Assembly (NCBI GenBank): GCA_026415275.1
Contig: JAOAHK010000196.1
Span: 1 to 5,625 of the forward strand
DNA: 5,625 bases
Source of the DNA: Anaerolineales bacterium
GTDB taxonomy: Bacteria; Chloroflexota; Anaerolineae; Anaerolineales; UBA4823
Direction of reading: 5' to 3'
Part shown: positions 1 through 5,625 of the stretch, piece after piece
How positions within the stretch are numbered: the stretch's first letter is position 1
Layout: the number at the start of each line of letters is the position of its first letter
The notes under the pieces: generated by a model
Databases searched by the model: none
The model's input: the letters and a program-made list of their open reading frames with translations, nothing else
Told to the model about the DNA's origin: nothing
Position numbers and translations under genes: made by a program

Positions 1-1
1 G

Positions 2-607
2 TGTGGGGCGTATAACTGGCTGGACTGTAAGGCATCGTACAATATTAACCCGACAGGCCCGAATCAACCAATAAAACTTGGAAAAGTGATCGACCCGATT
101 AAGGGCTATTGGACAGGAACGAATGAGTACGCCAAAGTCGGATCGCATGGAGTGGTTCAAGAAGTGGCGATGTATTCCATCATGGAAAACCCCATGACTG
201 CCTGTGGTTGCTTTGAATGCATCGTCATGCTAATCCCTGAGGCAAACGGTGTAATGGTCGTCAGCCGTGAGGATCCAAGTATGACACCGGCTGGGATGAC
301 GTTTAGTACTTTGGCGGGGATTGCTGGCGGTGGATTACAGACGCCTGGTGTGATGGGAGTGGGGAAATATTTCCTGTTGAGTCCAAAGTTCATCTCGGCG
401 GATGGGGGCTTCAAGCGTGTTGTTTGGATGAGCAGTATCCTAAAGGAGATGATGGCAGAGGAATTGAAAAAAGTTGCTGAAAGAGAAGGCGACCCAGACT
501 TAATTGATAAAATTGCCGATGAACGTAATGTAACCACTGTGGACGAGTTGTTGGCTTGGCTCGAAGAACATAACCACCCAGTTTTGGCAATGGAGCCAAT
601 GTTTTAG
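2..607 (+). CDS. acsB: Acetyl-CoA synthase (CO-methylating), AcsB, C-terminal part
   Basis: The last ~201 residues of acetyl-CoA synthase, the enzyme that condenses CO, a methyl group from CFeSP and CoA into acetyl-CoA at a Ni-Ni-[4Fe-4S] A-cluster. The 5' end is cut off; the frame is open from base 2, and base 1 ends the previous codon. The first visible residues, CGAYNWLDC, align from memory with the stretch at Moorella Cys528, the last [4Fe-4S] ligand of the A-cluster. The CGC motif at 203-211 matches Cys595-Gly596-Cys597, which bind the distal nickel. Other family blocks are DPMT-like NPMTACGCFEC, MTFSTLAG, GGGLQTPG and the RVVWM strand. Length from the first Cys to the stop (about 201 residues) agrees with the ~729-residue Moorella protein, so the C terminus is intact. 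The remaining cluster ligands and the CODH-binding N-terminal domain lie outside the window. The GTG at 86 is an internal codon, not a start. Confidence 0.96.
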   Translation, partial: CGAYNWLDCKASYNINPTGPNQPIKLGKVIDPIKGYWTGTNEYAKVGSHGVVQEVAMYSIMENPMTACGCFECIVMLIPEANGVMVVSREDPSMTPAGMTFSTLAGIAGGGLQTPGVMGVGKYFLLSPKFISADGGFKRVVWMSSILKEMMAEELKKVAEREGDPDLIDKIADERNVTTVDELLAWLEEHNHPVLAMEPMF

Positions 608-614
608 AATTGCA

Positions 615-657
615 AAGGGAAGGTGAGAACAGGAATACGCTTGACTCACCTTCCCTT
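615..657 (+). repeat. Perfect 13-bp inverted repeat between acsB and acsD
   Basis: AAGGGAAGGTGAG (615-627) is exactly mirrored by CTCACCTTCCCTT (645-657), with a 17-base loop. It starts 8 bases after the acsB stop. In RNA it would be a stable hairpin. No T-run follows the 3' arm (the next bases are ATGGATTACG), so it does not look like a standard intrinsic terminator. A 3'-end stabilising or RNA-processing hairpin, a partial attenuator or a protein-binding site are the likelier roles; the choice among them is inference. It sits where the transcript changes from acsB to the CFeSP genes, where differential stability would alter stoichiometry. Confidence 0.8.
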
Positions 658-670
658 ATGGATTACGCTT
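632..670 (+). repeat. Imperfect 11-bp direct repeat in acsB-acsD spacer
   Basis: GGAATACGCTT (632-642), in the loop of the inverted repeat, recurs as GGATTACGCTT (660-670) just after the 3' arm, with 10 of 11 bases identical. The copies are 28 bases apart start to start. The second copy runs into a small possible hairpin at 666-680 (CGCT/AGCG stem). Function is unknown; it could be a residue of local duplication or a paired binding site. Confidence 0.45.
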
Positions 671-702
671 TGCCAGAGCGCATAACCTACGTCGATTAGA
701 TC

Positions 703-720
703 AAAGGAGTGAAGTATATG
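703..720 (+). promoter_or_regulatory. Strong Shine-Dalgarno and ATG, expected acsD start, out of frame
   Basis: AAAGGAG (703-709) stands 8 bases before ATG 718-720, an ideal translation start. Read from this ATG the frame gives only Met-Pro-Cys and then TGA (727-729). One base further on, the +2 frame reads PVEVPKEKWPGSV and runs unbroken into the acsD body. This is therefore almost certainly the ancestral acsD start, separated from its gene by one extra base, probably one C of CCC at 721-723. Confidence 0.85.
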
Positions 721-757
721 CCCTGTTGAAGTTCCAAAAGAAAAATGGCCAGGATCA

Positions 758-1696
758 GTGCGCACAATTACGTTAGGCGCGTTGCCAGCGGAGGGAGGAA
801 CGCGCAAACGGGTTGTGACCGTGGGTGGGGAAACAGCAATGCCTTTTATGCGCTTCGAAGGCGAAATTCCTAATCCACCGGTGGTCGCGATCGAAATCAA
901 GGATCGGAAACCTGAGGATTGGTCACCGTTATTGATCGAAACATGGGAGGATGTTATTGATGATCCGGCAAAGTGGGCAGCAGCGGCTGAAGCTGCAGGG
1001 GCGGACTTAATTGTTTTGGCTCTAAGCTTGCCAAACCGTAATGGAGAACCAACCACTCCGGATGAAGCAGTGGCAAGTGTGAAAGCGGTTTTGTCAGCCA
1101 CAGGGCTGCCGTTGATTGTGTTTGGTCCCGGGCAAGCTGAGGCTGATAACACCTTGCTCGTTGCGGTATCCGAAGCAACCAAAGGGGAACGGTTGGCTTT
1201 GGGAATTTGTGAAGATAAGAATTATCGAACGATTGTTGCTACTGCGATGGCAAATGGTCATCTTGTGACAGCAAGGACGCCAATGGATGTCAATTTGGCA
1301 AAACAATTGAACATCCTGATCAGTGATATGGGCTTACCTCTAGACCGAATCCTTATGGACCCGACAACGGGTGCATTGGGTTATGGGATTGAGTATGGCT
1401 TTTCTGTCATGGAACGATTACGCCTTGCCGCTTTGCAGGGGGATAAGATGACACAGCTCCCGATGATTGTTACACCCGGTTTTGAGGCTTGGAAGGCAAA
1501 AGAGTCTAAAGTTGGTGAGGGAGTACCAAAGGCATGGGGAGATTGGTTGAATCGAGCCATTAATTGGGAGACTCTTACTGCCATGACGCTAGTGGAATCC
1601 GGGGCGGATATTGTTGTTCTAAGACACCCCGAAAGTTTGAAGCGTGTCAAGTCCGCAATTGACGAACTCATGGCAGCAAAAGCGTTTGTATCATAA
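758..1696 (+). CDS. acsD: Corrinoid iron-sulfur protein small subunit (CFeSP beta), AcsD; 5' frameshift
   Basis: Small, TIM-barrel subunit of the cytoplasmic CFeSP heterodimer. With AcsC it encloses the cobamide that carries the methyl group from AcsE to acetyl-CoA synthase. The intact frame from GTG 758 gives 312 residues. Family blocks visible are EGGTR (residues 12-16), VGGETAMPF, FEGEIPNPPV, KQLNILISDMGLPLD, DPTTGALGYGIEY (from residue 201), MERLRLAALQGDKM and the C-terminal VLRHPESLKRVK. These align well with the ~323-residue Moorella AcsD from memory. GTG 758 is the first in-frame conventional start but has only AGGA three bases upstream, too close to work well. Homologous-looking sequence (PVEVPKEKWPGS) continues upstream in the same frame to 722, next to the well-placed Shine-Dalgarno and ATG at 718. 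Restoring the frame would give 325 residues, the usual size. The first 13 residues are thus lost or need frameshifting. acsC starts 27 bases downstream. Confidence 0.95.
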   Translation: MRTITLGALPAEGGTRKRVVTVGGETAMPFMRFEGEIPNPPVVAIEIKDRKPEDWSPLLIETWEDVIDDPAKWAAAAEAAGADLIVLALSLPNRNGEPTTPDEAVASVKAVLSATGLPLIVFGPGQAEADNTLLVAVSEATKGERLALGICEDKNYRTIVATAMANGHLVTARTPMDVNLAKQLNILISDMGLPLDRILMDPTTGALGYGIEYGFSVMERLRLAALQGDKMTQLPMIVTPGFEAWKAKESKVGEGVPKAWGDWLNRAINWETLTAMTLVESGADIVVLRHPESLKRVKSAIDELMAAKAFVS

Positions 1697-1712
1697 ACTG
1701 CTCCGAGGACTT

Positions 1713-1718
1713 GGAGGG
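1713..1718 (+). promoter_or_regulatory. Ribosome binding site of acsC
   Basis: GGAGGG lies 5 bases before ATG 1724, inside the 27-base acsD-acsC gap. It supports the ATG 1724 start and fits co-translation of the two CFeSP subunits from one message. No terminator or promoter is visible in the gap. Confidence 0.85.
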
Positions 1719-1723
1719 AACCT

Positions 1724-3052
1724 ATGGCTTTATCTGGAATCCAAATCTATAAATTATTGCCGCAAACGAATTGCAAGGAATGCGGTTTTCCAACATGCCT
1801 GGCTTTTGCTATGAAATTGGCTGCAAAACAAGTGGAGCTTTCAGCATGTCCATACGTCTCGGAAGAGTCAAAAGCACAATTGGAAGAATCATCAGCGCCG
1901 CCAATTCGCTTAATCACGCTCAAATCAGATGGTTATGAAGTGAAAGCCGGCAATGAGGTGGTCATGTACCGCCATGAGAAGACATTCTATAATAAACCGG
2001 GGCTTTTTGTCAAAATTAAAACCTCGGCGCCTGAAGGGGATGTGAAGACATTGGCACAACGGATTCAAGAGTATCGAGTCAATTATGTGGGCATTGAACT
2101 TGAGGTGGATGGAATCGCTGTTGAAGATGATGCCAACAATCCCGAAAGAATGAAAGCAACCATCAACGCAGTGCGTTCGATGAGTAAAAAACCCTTGATG
2201 CTTTTTTCTAGAAGTGCATCAAGTCTTGAAGCTGGTTTACCCCAACTAAGCGGAGAAACTCCCTTGATTGGATGTGCCGACTCCGAGAATTGGGAAAAAT
2301 ACGCCGAGCTTGCAAAACAATCGAAAACAGCGCTGGCTGTGATCGCCGATTCGGTTGATGGATTAGCTGAATTGACGGAGAAAGCAAAGTCCAAGGGGGT
2401 AGAAGACCTTGTCCTCGTGCCAGAGGGGAAAAACCTTGGTCATGAACTAATCCTTCAAACCCAAATCCGCCGTCTTGCCTTGAAAGCAAACTATCGGGCT
2501 GTAGGCTACCCAACCTTGGTGTTTTGCCAAAATCAGGCTCAAATGGCACAATCCATTGCGAAATACGCTGGTTTCATAGTTATTGACCAGTTTGCTGAGG
2601 AACTGATCTATCCTCTTTTGGTCTTGCGTCAAAACATCTACACCGATCCACAAAAACCAATCCAAGTTCAACCCGGCTTATATGAGATTAACAATCCTCA
2701 ACCAACTGACCCTGTGCTAGTCACGACGAATTTTAGCATCACCTACTTCAGTGTTGCAAATGAAGTAGAGGGTTCTGGATTGCCCGCTCATCTATTGGTG
2801 GCAGATGCTGAAGGAATGAGCGTCTTAACCGCTTGGGCGGCTGGCAAGTTTGATGCTGAGCGCATTGCAAAGGCAGTGAAAGCGGCGAACCTTGATGAAA
2901 AAATGACCAGAAAACGTTTGGTCTTGCCAGGTGCGGTAGCAGTGCTTTCGGGCGAGGTTGAGGCCGAATTGCCGGGATGGGAGATCCGCGTTGGTCCTCG
3001 TGAGGCTGTTGATATCCCTAAATTTTATAAGCAGGTATTGCTGGTGAATTAA
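1724..3052 (+). CDS. acsC: Corrinoid iron-sulfur protein large subunit (CFeSP gamma), AcsC
   Basis: Large subunit of CFeSP, 442 residues, against about 446 in Moorella. It holds both cofactors: a low-potential [4Fe-4S] cluster used in reductive activation, and the base-off cobamide that accepts the methyl group. The N-terminal Fe-S domain shows Cys17, Cys20, Cys25 and Cys42 (NCKECGFPTC, then SACPY), the expected four ligands. A TIM-barrel domain follows at roughly residues 60-310, with QIRRLALKANYRAVGYP and LVLRQNIYTDPQKPI near its end. The C-terminal cobamide-binding domain contains TTNFSITYFSV (from residue 334), VLTAWAAGKFDAERIA, LPGAVAVLSGEVE and the final VGPREAVDIPKF. All hallmark residues are present and the frame is unbroken. 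The start is fixed by GGAGGG at 1713-1718 and by the conserved N-terminal MALSGIQIYKLLP. It pairs with AcsD upstream and is the substrate of AcsV and AcsE downstream. Confidence 0.97.
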   Translation: MALSGIQIYKLLPQTNCKECGFPTCLAFAMKLAAKQVELSACPYVSEESKAQLEESSAPPIRLITLKSDGYEVKAGNEVVMYRHEKTFYNKPGLFVKIKTSAPEGDVKTLAQRIQEYRVNYVGIELEVDGIAVEDDANNPERMKATINAVRSMSKKPLMLFSRSASSLEAGLPQLSGETPLIGCADSENWEKYAELAKQSKTALAVIADSVDGLAELTEKAKSKGVEDLVLVPEGKNLGHELILQTQIRRLALKANYRAVGYPTLVFCQNQAQMAQSIAKYAGFIVIDQFAEELIYPLLVLRQNIYTDPQKPIQVQPGLYEINNPQPTDPVLVTTNFSITYFSVANEVEGSGLPAHLLVADAEGMSVLTAWAAGKFDAERIAKAVKAANLDEKMTRKRLVLPGAVAVLSGEVEAELPGWEIRVGPREAVDIPKFYKQVLLVN

Positions 3053-3061
3053 CAAAGTCTA

Positions 3062-3085
3062 GCTTTATTTTTTGCTTTATTTTTT
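3062..3085 (+). repeat. Perfect tandem 12-bp T-rich repeat directly before acsV
   Basis: GCTTTATTTTTT occurs twice back to back (3062-3073 and 3074-3085) and ends immediately before ATG 3086. It fills most of the 33-base acsC-acsV gap. No purine-rich Shine-Dalgarno is present. There is no hairpin upstream of the T-runs, so it does not read as an intrinsic terminator. An unstructured U-rich leader may help ribosome access (for example via protein S1); that is inference. Confidence 0.85.
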
Positions 3086-5035
3086 ATGGCTAATTACAAA
3101 GTAACCTTCAACCATAAAGCCGAGCCAGTTGTTGTCAAAAGTGGCACTCTGATCACAGAAGCTGCACGCTTAGCTGGAATTGAAATCAATCAACCGTGCG
3201 GAGGACAAGGGCGCTGTGGGCGCTGCGTTGTTCAGGTCACAGAAGGGAAAGTTCGTCAGCGCAGCACCCTGCGTCTTTCTTCAGAAGACATCGGTCTGGG
3301 TTATTGTTTGGCGTGTCAATCTGTGATCGAAGGGGATCTCTCGGTTCTAGTACCCGAGCAGGAAAAGGTTGAACGGAGATTGGTCACCGACCGAACGGCT
3401 GTTGAAGTTGAGCCCTTACCCGGATACTCCCCAGAATATCATCAATCGTTAAGAAGATATTTTCTCGATATTGCGCAACCAAATTATGAGGATCAGACCG
3501 ATGATCTCAGCCGCTTACAAAAACATTTGAGGGTGGCATTGGGGTTTGAACAAGTTGAAATCCCAGTCACACTAATAAAGAAAATTAGCTCGGCTTTCAG
3601 AGAAGGGAACTGGCAAGTCACGGTTTACCTAGATATATCATCCGGAGAAGATGGCATATCTCTAATTCGCTTGGTCGACATTGTTCCGCATCATTGTGAA
3701 AACGATAACCCCATATGGGGGGCAGCAATTGACATCGGGACGACTACAGTTACCCTATGGTTAGTCGATCTCTGGACAGGGTTTGTTCATGCTCAGGTTT
3801 CAGAATATAACGCTCAAATTCGGCGCGGCGAGGATGTCATCTCACGAATAATCTACGCAGATAAAGAGGGTGGCTTGCAAGAATTGCAGCAATTGATTGT
3901 AGGCACAATTAATCAATTAGTAGAATTAGCTTGTAAAAGAGTAAAGGATTACACAGTTACACCAGAACAAATCCTCAAAGTAACTGTGGCGGCAAATACC
4001 ACAATGATGCACCTGTTTTTAGGTGTTCCCCCAAGCTACATCCGCTTGGCGCCTTTTATCCCGACCTTCAATCAGGCTCCTCTAGTGCGCGCCCAAGAAA
4101 TTGGTTTGCATGTCAATCCAAATGCGATAGTTGATTGCTTACCTGGCGTGGCAAGTTATGTCGGAGCCGATATTACCGCGGGAGTTTTATCAGCCGGTGT
4201 GGATGACACTGATAAACTAACCTTGTTTCTAGATGTAGGAACCAATGGAGAGATGGTCTTGGGTTCTAAAGAATGGTTGGTTACTTGTGCCTGTTCGGCT
4301 GGCCCGGCATTTGAAGGAGCCGGAGTTCGGGATGGGATGAGGGCGACAACGGGAGCTATCGAAGAAGTTTGGATCCATTCTGAGACCTATGAACCAACCT
4401 ATAGGGTCATTGGGGGAGGAAAACCGCATGGGATCTGCGGAAGTGGTCTGATTTCATTGTTGGCAGAGCTGTTCATGACTGGCGTCATTGATAAAGCAGG
4501 AAATCTAAATACCAGTCTCTCAACACCACGCATACGTGAGGGGGAGCATGGTATGGAATATGTGGTTGCATGGGGGAAAGAAACCGTACATGGCAGGGAT
4601 ATTGCCATCACTCGCGTTGACATCGACAACCTACTACGAGCGAAAGCTGCAATTTACGCCGGTTTTATTGTTCTTGCTCAAAGTGTAGGGGTGCCTTTAG
4701 AGGAAACGGAGCAGGTGTTGATCGGTGGTTCGTTTGGCAAGTATTTGAATATAGAAAAATCGATTCAGATTGGTTTGTTACCTGATTTGCCGTGGGAGAA
4801 ATTCAATTTCTTGGGCAACACAGCCGTGAAAGGAGCCTATTTTGCCTTATTAAGCCAAGAGAACCGTGAACGCATCCGCGAGATTGCAAGCAAGATGACA
4901 TATATTGAACTGTCAGCCGATAATACCTTCTATGAAGCCTTTATGTCTGCAATGTTTTTGCCACATACAGACATTAACCGTTTTCCATCGGTAATGGAAG
5001 CTATTCAGAGCGTCAAAGTACCAATACAATCCTAA
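3086..5035 (+). CDS. acsV: Reductive activator of CFeSP (RACo), AcsV; DUF4445/ASKHA ATPase
   Basis: Cytoplasmic ATP-dependent activator, 649 residues, that returns inactive Co(II) CFeSP to Co(I). The N-terminal [2Fe-2S] ferredoxin domain (about residues 1-95) carries Cys38, Cys44, Cys47 and Cys77 in CGGQGRCGRC...LACQ. Cys74 is an additional nearby cysteine. A linker and middle region (about 100-205) leads to an actin/Hsp70/sugar-kinase-like ATPase. Phosphate loop 1 is DIGTTT (216-221), followed by VAANTTMMHLFLG, phosphate loop 2 LDVGTNGE (382-389), CACSAGPAFEG (401-411), GICGSG (449-454) and the adenosine motif VLIGGSFGKYLN (544-555). This architecture matches COG3894 proteins such as Carboxydothermus RACo. 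Related RamA-type activators of methylamine methyltransferases share the fold, but use 4Fe-4S clusters, and the acs context favours AcsV. ATG 3086 is the only sensible start although it has no Shine-Dalgarno. Weak initiation could keep this catalytic helper below the level of its CFeSP substrate; that is inference. Confidence 0.95.
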   Translation: MANYKVTFNHKAEPVVVKSGTLITEAARLAGIEINQPCGGQGRCGRCVVQVTEGKVRQRSTLRLSSEDIGLGYCLACQSVIEGDLSVLVPEQEKVERRLVTDRTAVEVEPLPGYSPEYHQSLRRYFLDIAQPNYEDQTDDLSRLQKHLRVALGFEQVEIPVTLIKKISSAFREGNWQVTVYLDISSGEDGISLIRLVDIVPHHCENDNPIWGAAIDIGTTTVTLWLVDLWTGFVHAQVSEYNAQIRRGEDVISRIIYADKEGGLQELQQLIVGTINQLVELACKRVKDYTVTPEQILKVTVAANTTMMHLFLGVPPSYIRLAPFIPTFNQAPLVRAQEIGLHVNPNAIVDCLPGVASYVGADITAGVLSAGVDDTDKLTLFLDVGTNGEMVLGSKEWLVTCACSAGPAFEGAGVRDGMRATTGAIEEVWIHSETYEPTYRVIGGGKPHGICGSGLISLLAELFMTGVIDKAGNLNTSLSTPRIREGEHGMEYVVAWGKETVHGRDIAITRVDIDNLLRAKAAIYAGFIVLAQSVGVPLEETEQVLIGGSFGKYLNIEKSIQIGLLPDLPWEKFNFLGNTAVKGAYFALLSQENRERIREIASKMTYIELSADNTFYEAFMSAMFLPHTDINRFPSVMEAIQSVKVPIQS

Positions 5036-5050
5036 AATATTTTTGTGAAA

Positions 5051-5064
5051 GGGAGGGTTTTCCC
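5051..5064 (+). promoter_or_regulatory. acsE ribosome binding site in a possible small hairpin
   Basis: GGGAGGG (5051-5057) lies 7 bases before ATG 5065 and defines the acsE start. The four bases TCCC (5061-5064) directly before the ATG can pair with GGGA (5051-5054) across a 6-base loop, so the site could be partly masked. The stem is only 4 bp and may be incidental. The 29-base gap after acsV has no other visible signal. Confidence 0.7.
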
Positions 5065-5625
5065 ATGTTCATCATAGGAGAAAATATTCATATCATCTCA
5101 GAAAAAGTCAAAGAAGCGCTCAAAGACAGAAATGCAAAGTTCTTTCAGGAGTTGGCTGTCAAGCAAGTGGAAGCTGGGGCTAAGGCTTTGGACTTAAATC
5201 TAGGACCAAGAAAAGCTGATGGGGAAGAAGTATTTCCTTGGATCGTGGAGACCGTTGAAGCTGTAGTCGATGTTCCTCTAAGTTTTGACACAACCAACGT
5301 AGCTGGGATCGAAGCGGGCTTGAGGAAAGTAACCAAAGCTCAACCCATCATTAACTCTACCTCTGCAGAGCCTGAACGCCTTGAAAAGGTACCCTTGTTG
5401 GCTAAAAAATACAATACAAAATTGATTGCGTTGACAATGGGAAAGAGCGGAATCCCAGTTGCTGCCGATGACCGTGTTAATATTGCTATTGAGTATCTTA
5501 TTCCGAGAGCGTTGGAAGTTGGGTTGCCAATTGAGGACTTGATTATCGATCCTCTCGTCTTGACAGTCTCGGGTTGTCAGGAGTATTGTCCGGAGTTGAT
5601 CGAAGCCATACGTACGCTCCAATAT
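5065..5625 (+). CDS. acsE: 5-methyltetrahydrofolate:CFeSP methyltransferase, AcsE, N-terminal part
   Basis: Transfers the N5-methyl group of methyl-tetrahydrofolate to Co(I) of CFeSP, linking the methyl and carbonyl branches of the pathway. The frame is open for 187 codons to the right edge and lacks only about 75 residues of the usual ~262. It is a pterin-binding TIM-barrel fold. Visible motifs are IIGENIH (residues 3-9), ALDLNLGP (41-48), SFDTTN with Asp75, INSTSAEPE with Asn97, ALTMGKSGIP (122-131) and IIDPLVL with Asp162. Asp75, Asn97 and Asp162 correspond by my alignment from memory to Moorella Asp75, Asn96 and Asp160, which bind the pterin. The catalytic Asn199 equivalent lies beyond the edge. 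The start is set by GGGAGGG seven bases upstream and by the conserved N terminus. Other pterin methyltransferases (MtgA- or MtvA-like) share the fold, but the acs neighbours favour AcsE. Confidence 0.94.
   Translation, partial: MFIIGENIHIISEKVKEALKDRNAKFFQELAVKQVEAGAKALDLNLGPRKADGEEVFPWIVETVEAVVDVPLSFDTTNVAGIEAGLRKVTKAQPIINSTSAEPERLEKVPLLAKKYNTKLIALTMGKSGIPVAADDRVNIAIEYLIPRALEVGLPIEDLIIDPLVLTVSGCQEYCPELIEAIRTLQY

Noticed and set aside
86..607. A separate 173-residue protein starting at GTG 86
   Set aside because: The frame continues unbroken to the left edge with conserved acetyl-CoA synthase sequence, so GTG 86 is an internal valine codon.
615..665. Intrinsic terminator after acsB
   Set aside because: The hairpin is strong but is followed by ATGGATTACG, not by a T-run, and the operon continues downstream.
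646..1182. 178-codon open frame on the minus strand over acsD
   Set aside because: It lies antisense to a clearly conserved gene, has no recognisable domain and reads as the shadow of acsD codon use. The same holds for the other minus-strand frames across acsB, acsC, acsV and acsE.
3009..3031. Internal promoter for acsV (TTGATA then TTATAA)
   Set aside because: The two boxes are only 10 bases apart, not about 17, and lie inside acsC coding sequence.
3062..3085. Terminator at the T-runs between acsC and acsV
   Set aside because: No GC-rich stem precedes the T-runs, and the two 12-base units do not form inverted arms.
1..5625. CRISPR array, tRNA or rRNA gene, insertion sequence, or an undescribed system
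   Set aside because: No regularly spaced repeats, RNA gene signatures or transposase fragments were seen. Nearly all bases are accounted for by five known acetyl-CoA pathway genes.

Overview
The window is a slice of a bacterial Wood-Ljungdahl (reductive acetyl-CoA) operon, carbonyl branch. All genes are on the + strand. In order they are: the C-terminal ~200 residues of acetyl-CoA synthase (acsB, cut by the left edge), the corrinoid iron-sulfur protein small subunit (acsD), its large subunit (acsC), the ATP-dependent reductive activator of that protein (acsV/RACo), and the first 187 residues of methyltetrahydrofolate:CFeSP methyltransferase (acsE, cut by the right edge). The host should be a strict anaerobe using this pathway for acetogenesis, autotrophy or C1 assimilation. 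The proteins are of the bacterial Acs type, with closest recalled likeness to Moorella-type sequences, rather than archaeal Cdh subunits. Phylum cannot be settled from the sequence. Intermediate GC and sequence flavour make Chloroflexota (Anaerolineae/Dehalococcoidia) or Firmicutes lineages reasonable guesses, no more.

Layout: acsB ends at 607. A 110-base spacer (608-717) follows, holding a perfect 13-bp inverted repeat with no T-tract. A strong Shine-Dalgarno (703-709) and ATG (718) then mark the expected acsD start. The remaining genes follow with 27-, 33- and 29-base gaps, which fits one transcript. acsD, acsC and acsE each have a strong Shine-Dalgarno. acsV has none and is instead preceded by a perfect tandem 12-bp T-rich repeat.

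How they work together: AcsE moves the methyl group of methyl-tetrahydrofolate to Co(I) of the AcsC/AcsD corrinoid protein. That protein passes it to the nickel A-cluster of AcsB, which joins it to CO (made by CODH, outside the window) and CoA to give acetyl-CoA. AcsV repairs accidentally oxidised Co(II) corrinoid back to Co(I) using ATP and low-potential electrons.

The most notable anomaly is at the 5' end of acsD. The Shine-Dalgarno/ATG is one base out of frame with the body of the gene because of an apparent extra C in ATGCCC, so the good start encodes only M-P-C-stop. The homologous reading frame can be followed upstream of the first usable in-frame start (GTG 758) almost to that ATG. This is most simply an indel (sequencing, assembly or real), but the site also resembles a CCC-T +1 shift site. 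Otherwise the window is a well-known system, and I see no undescribed gene in it.
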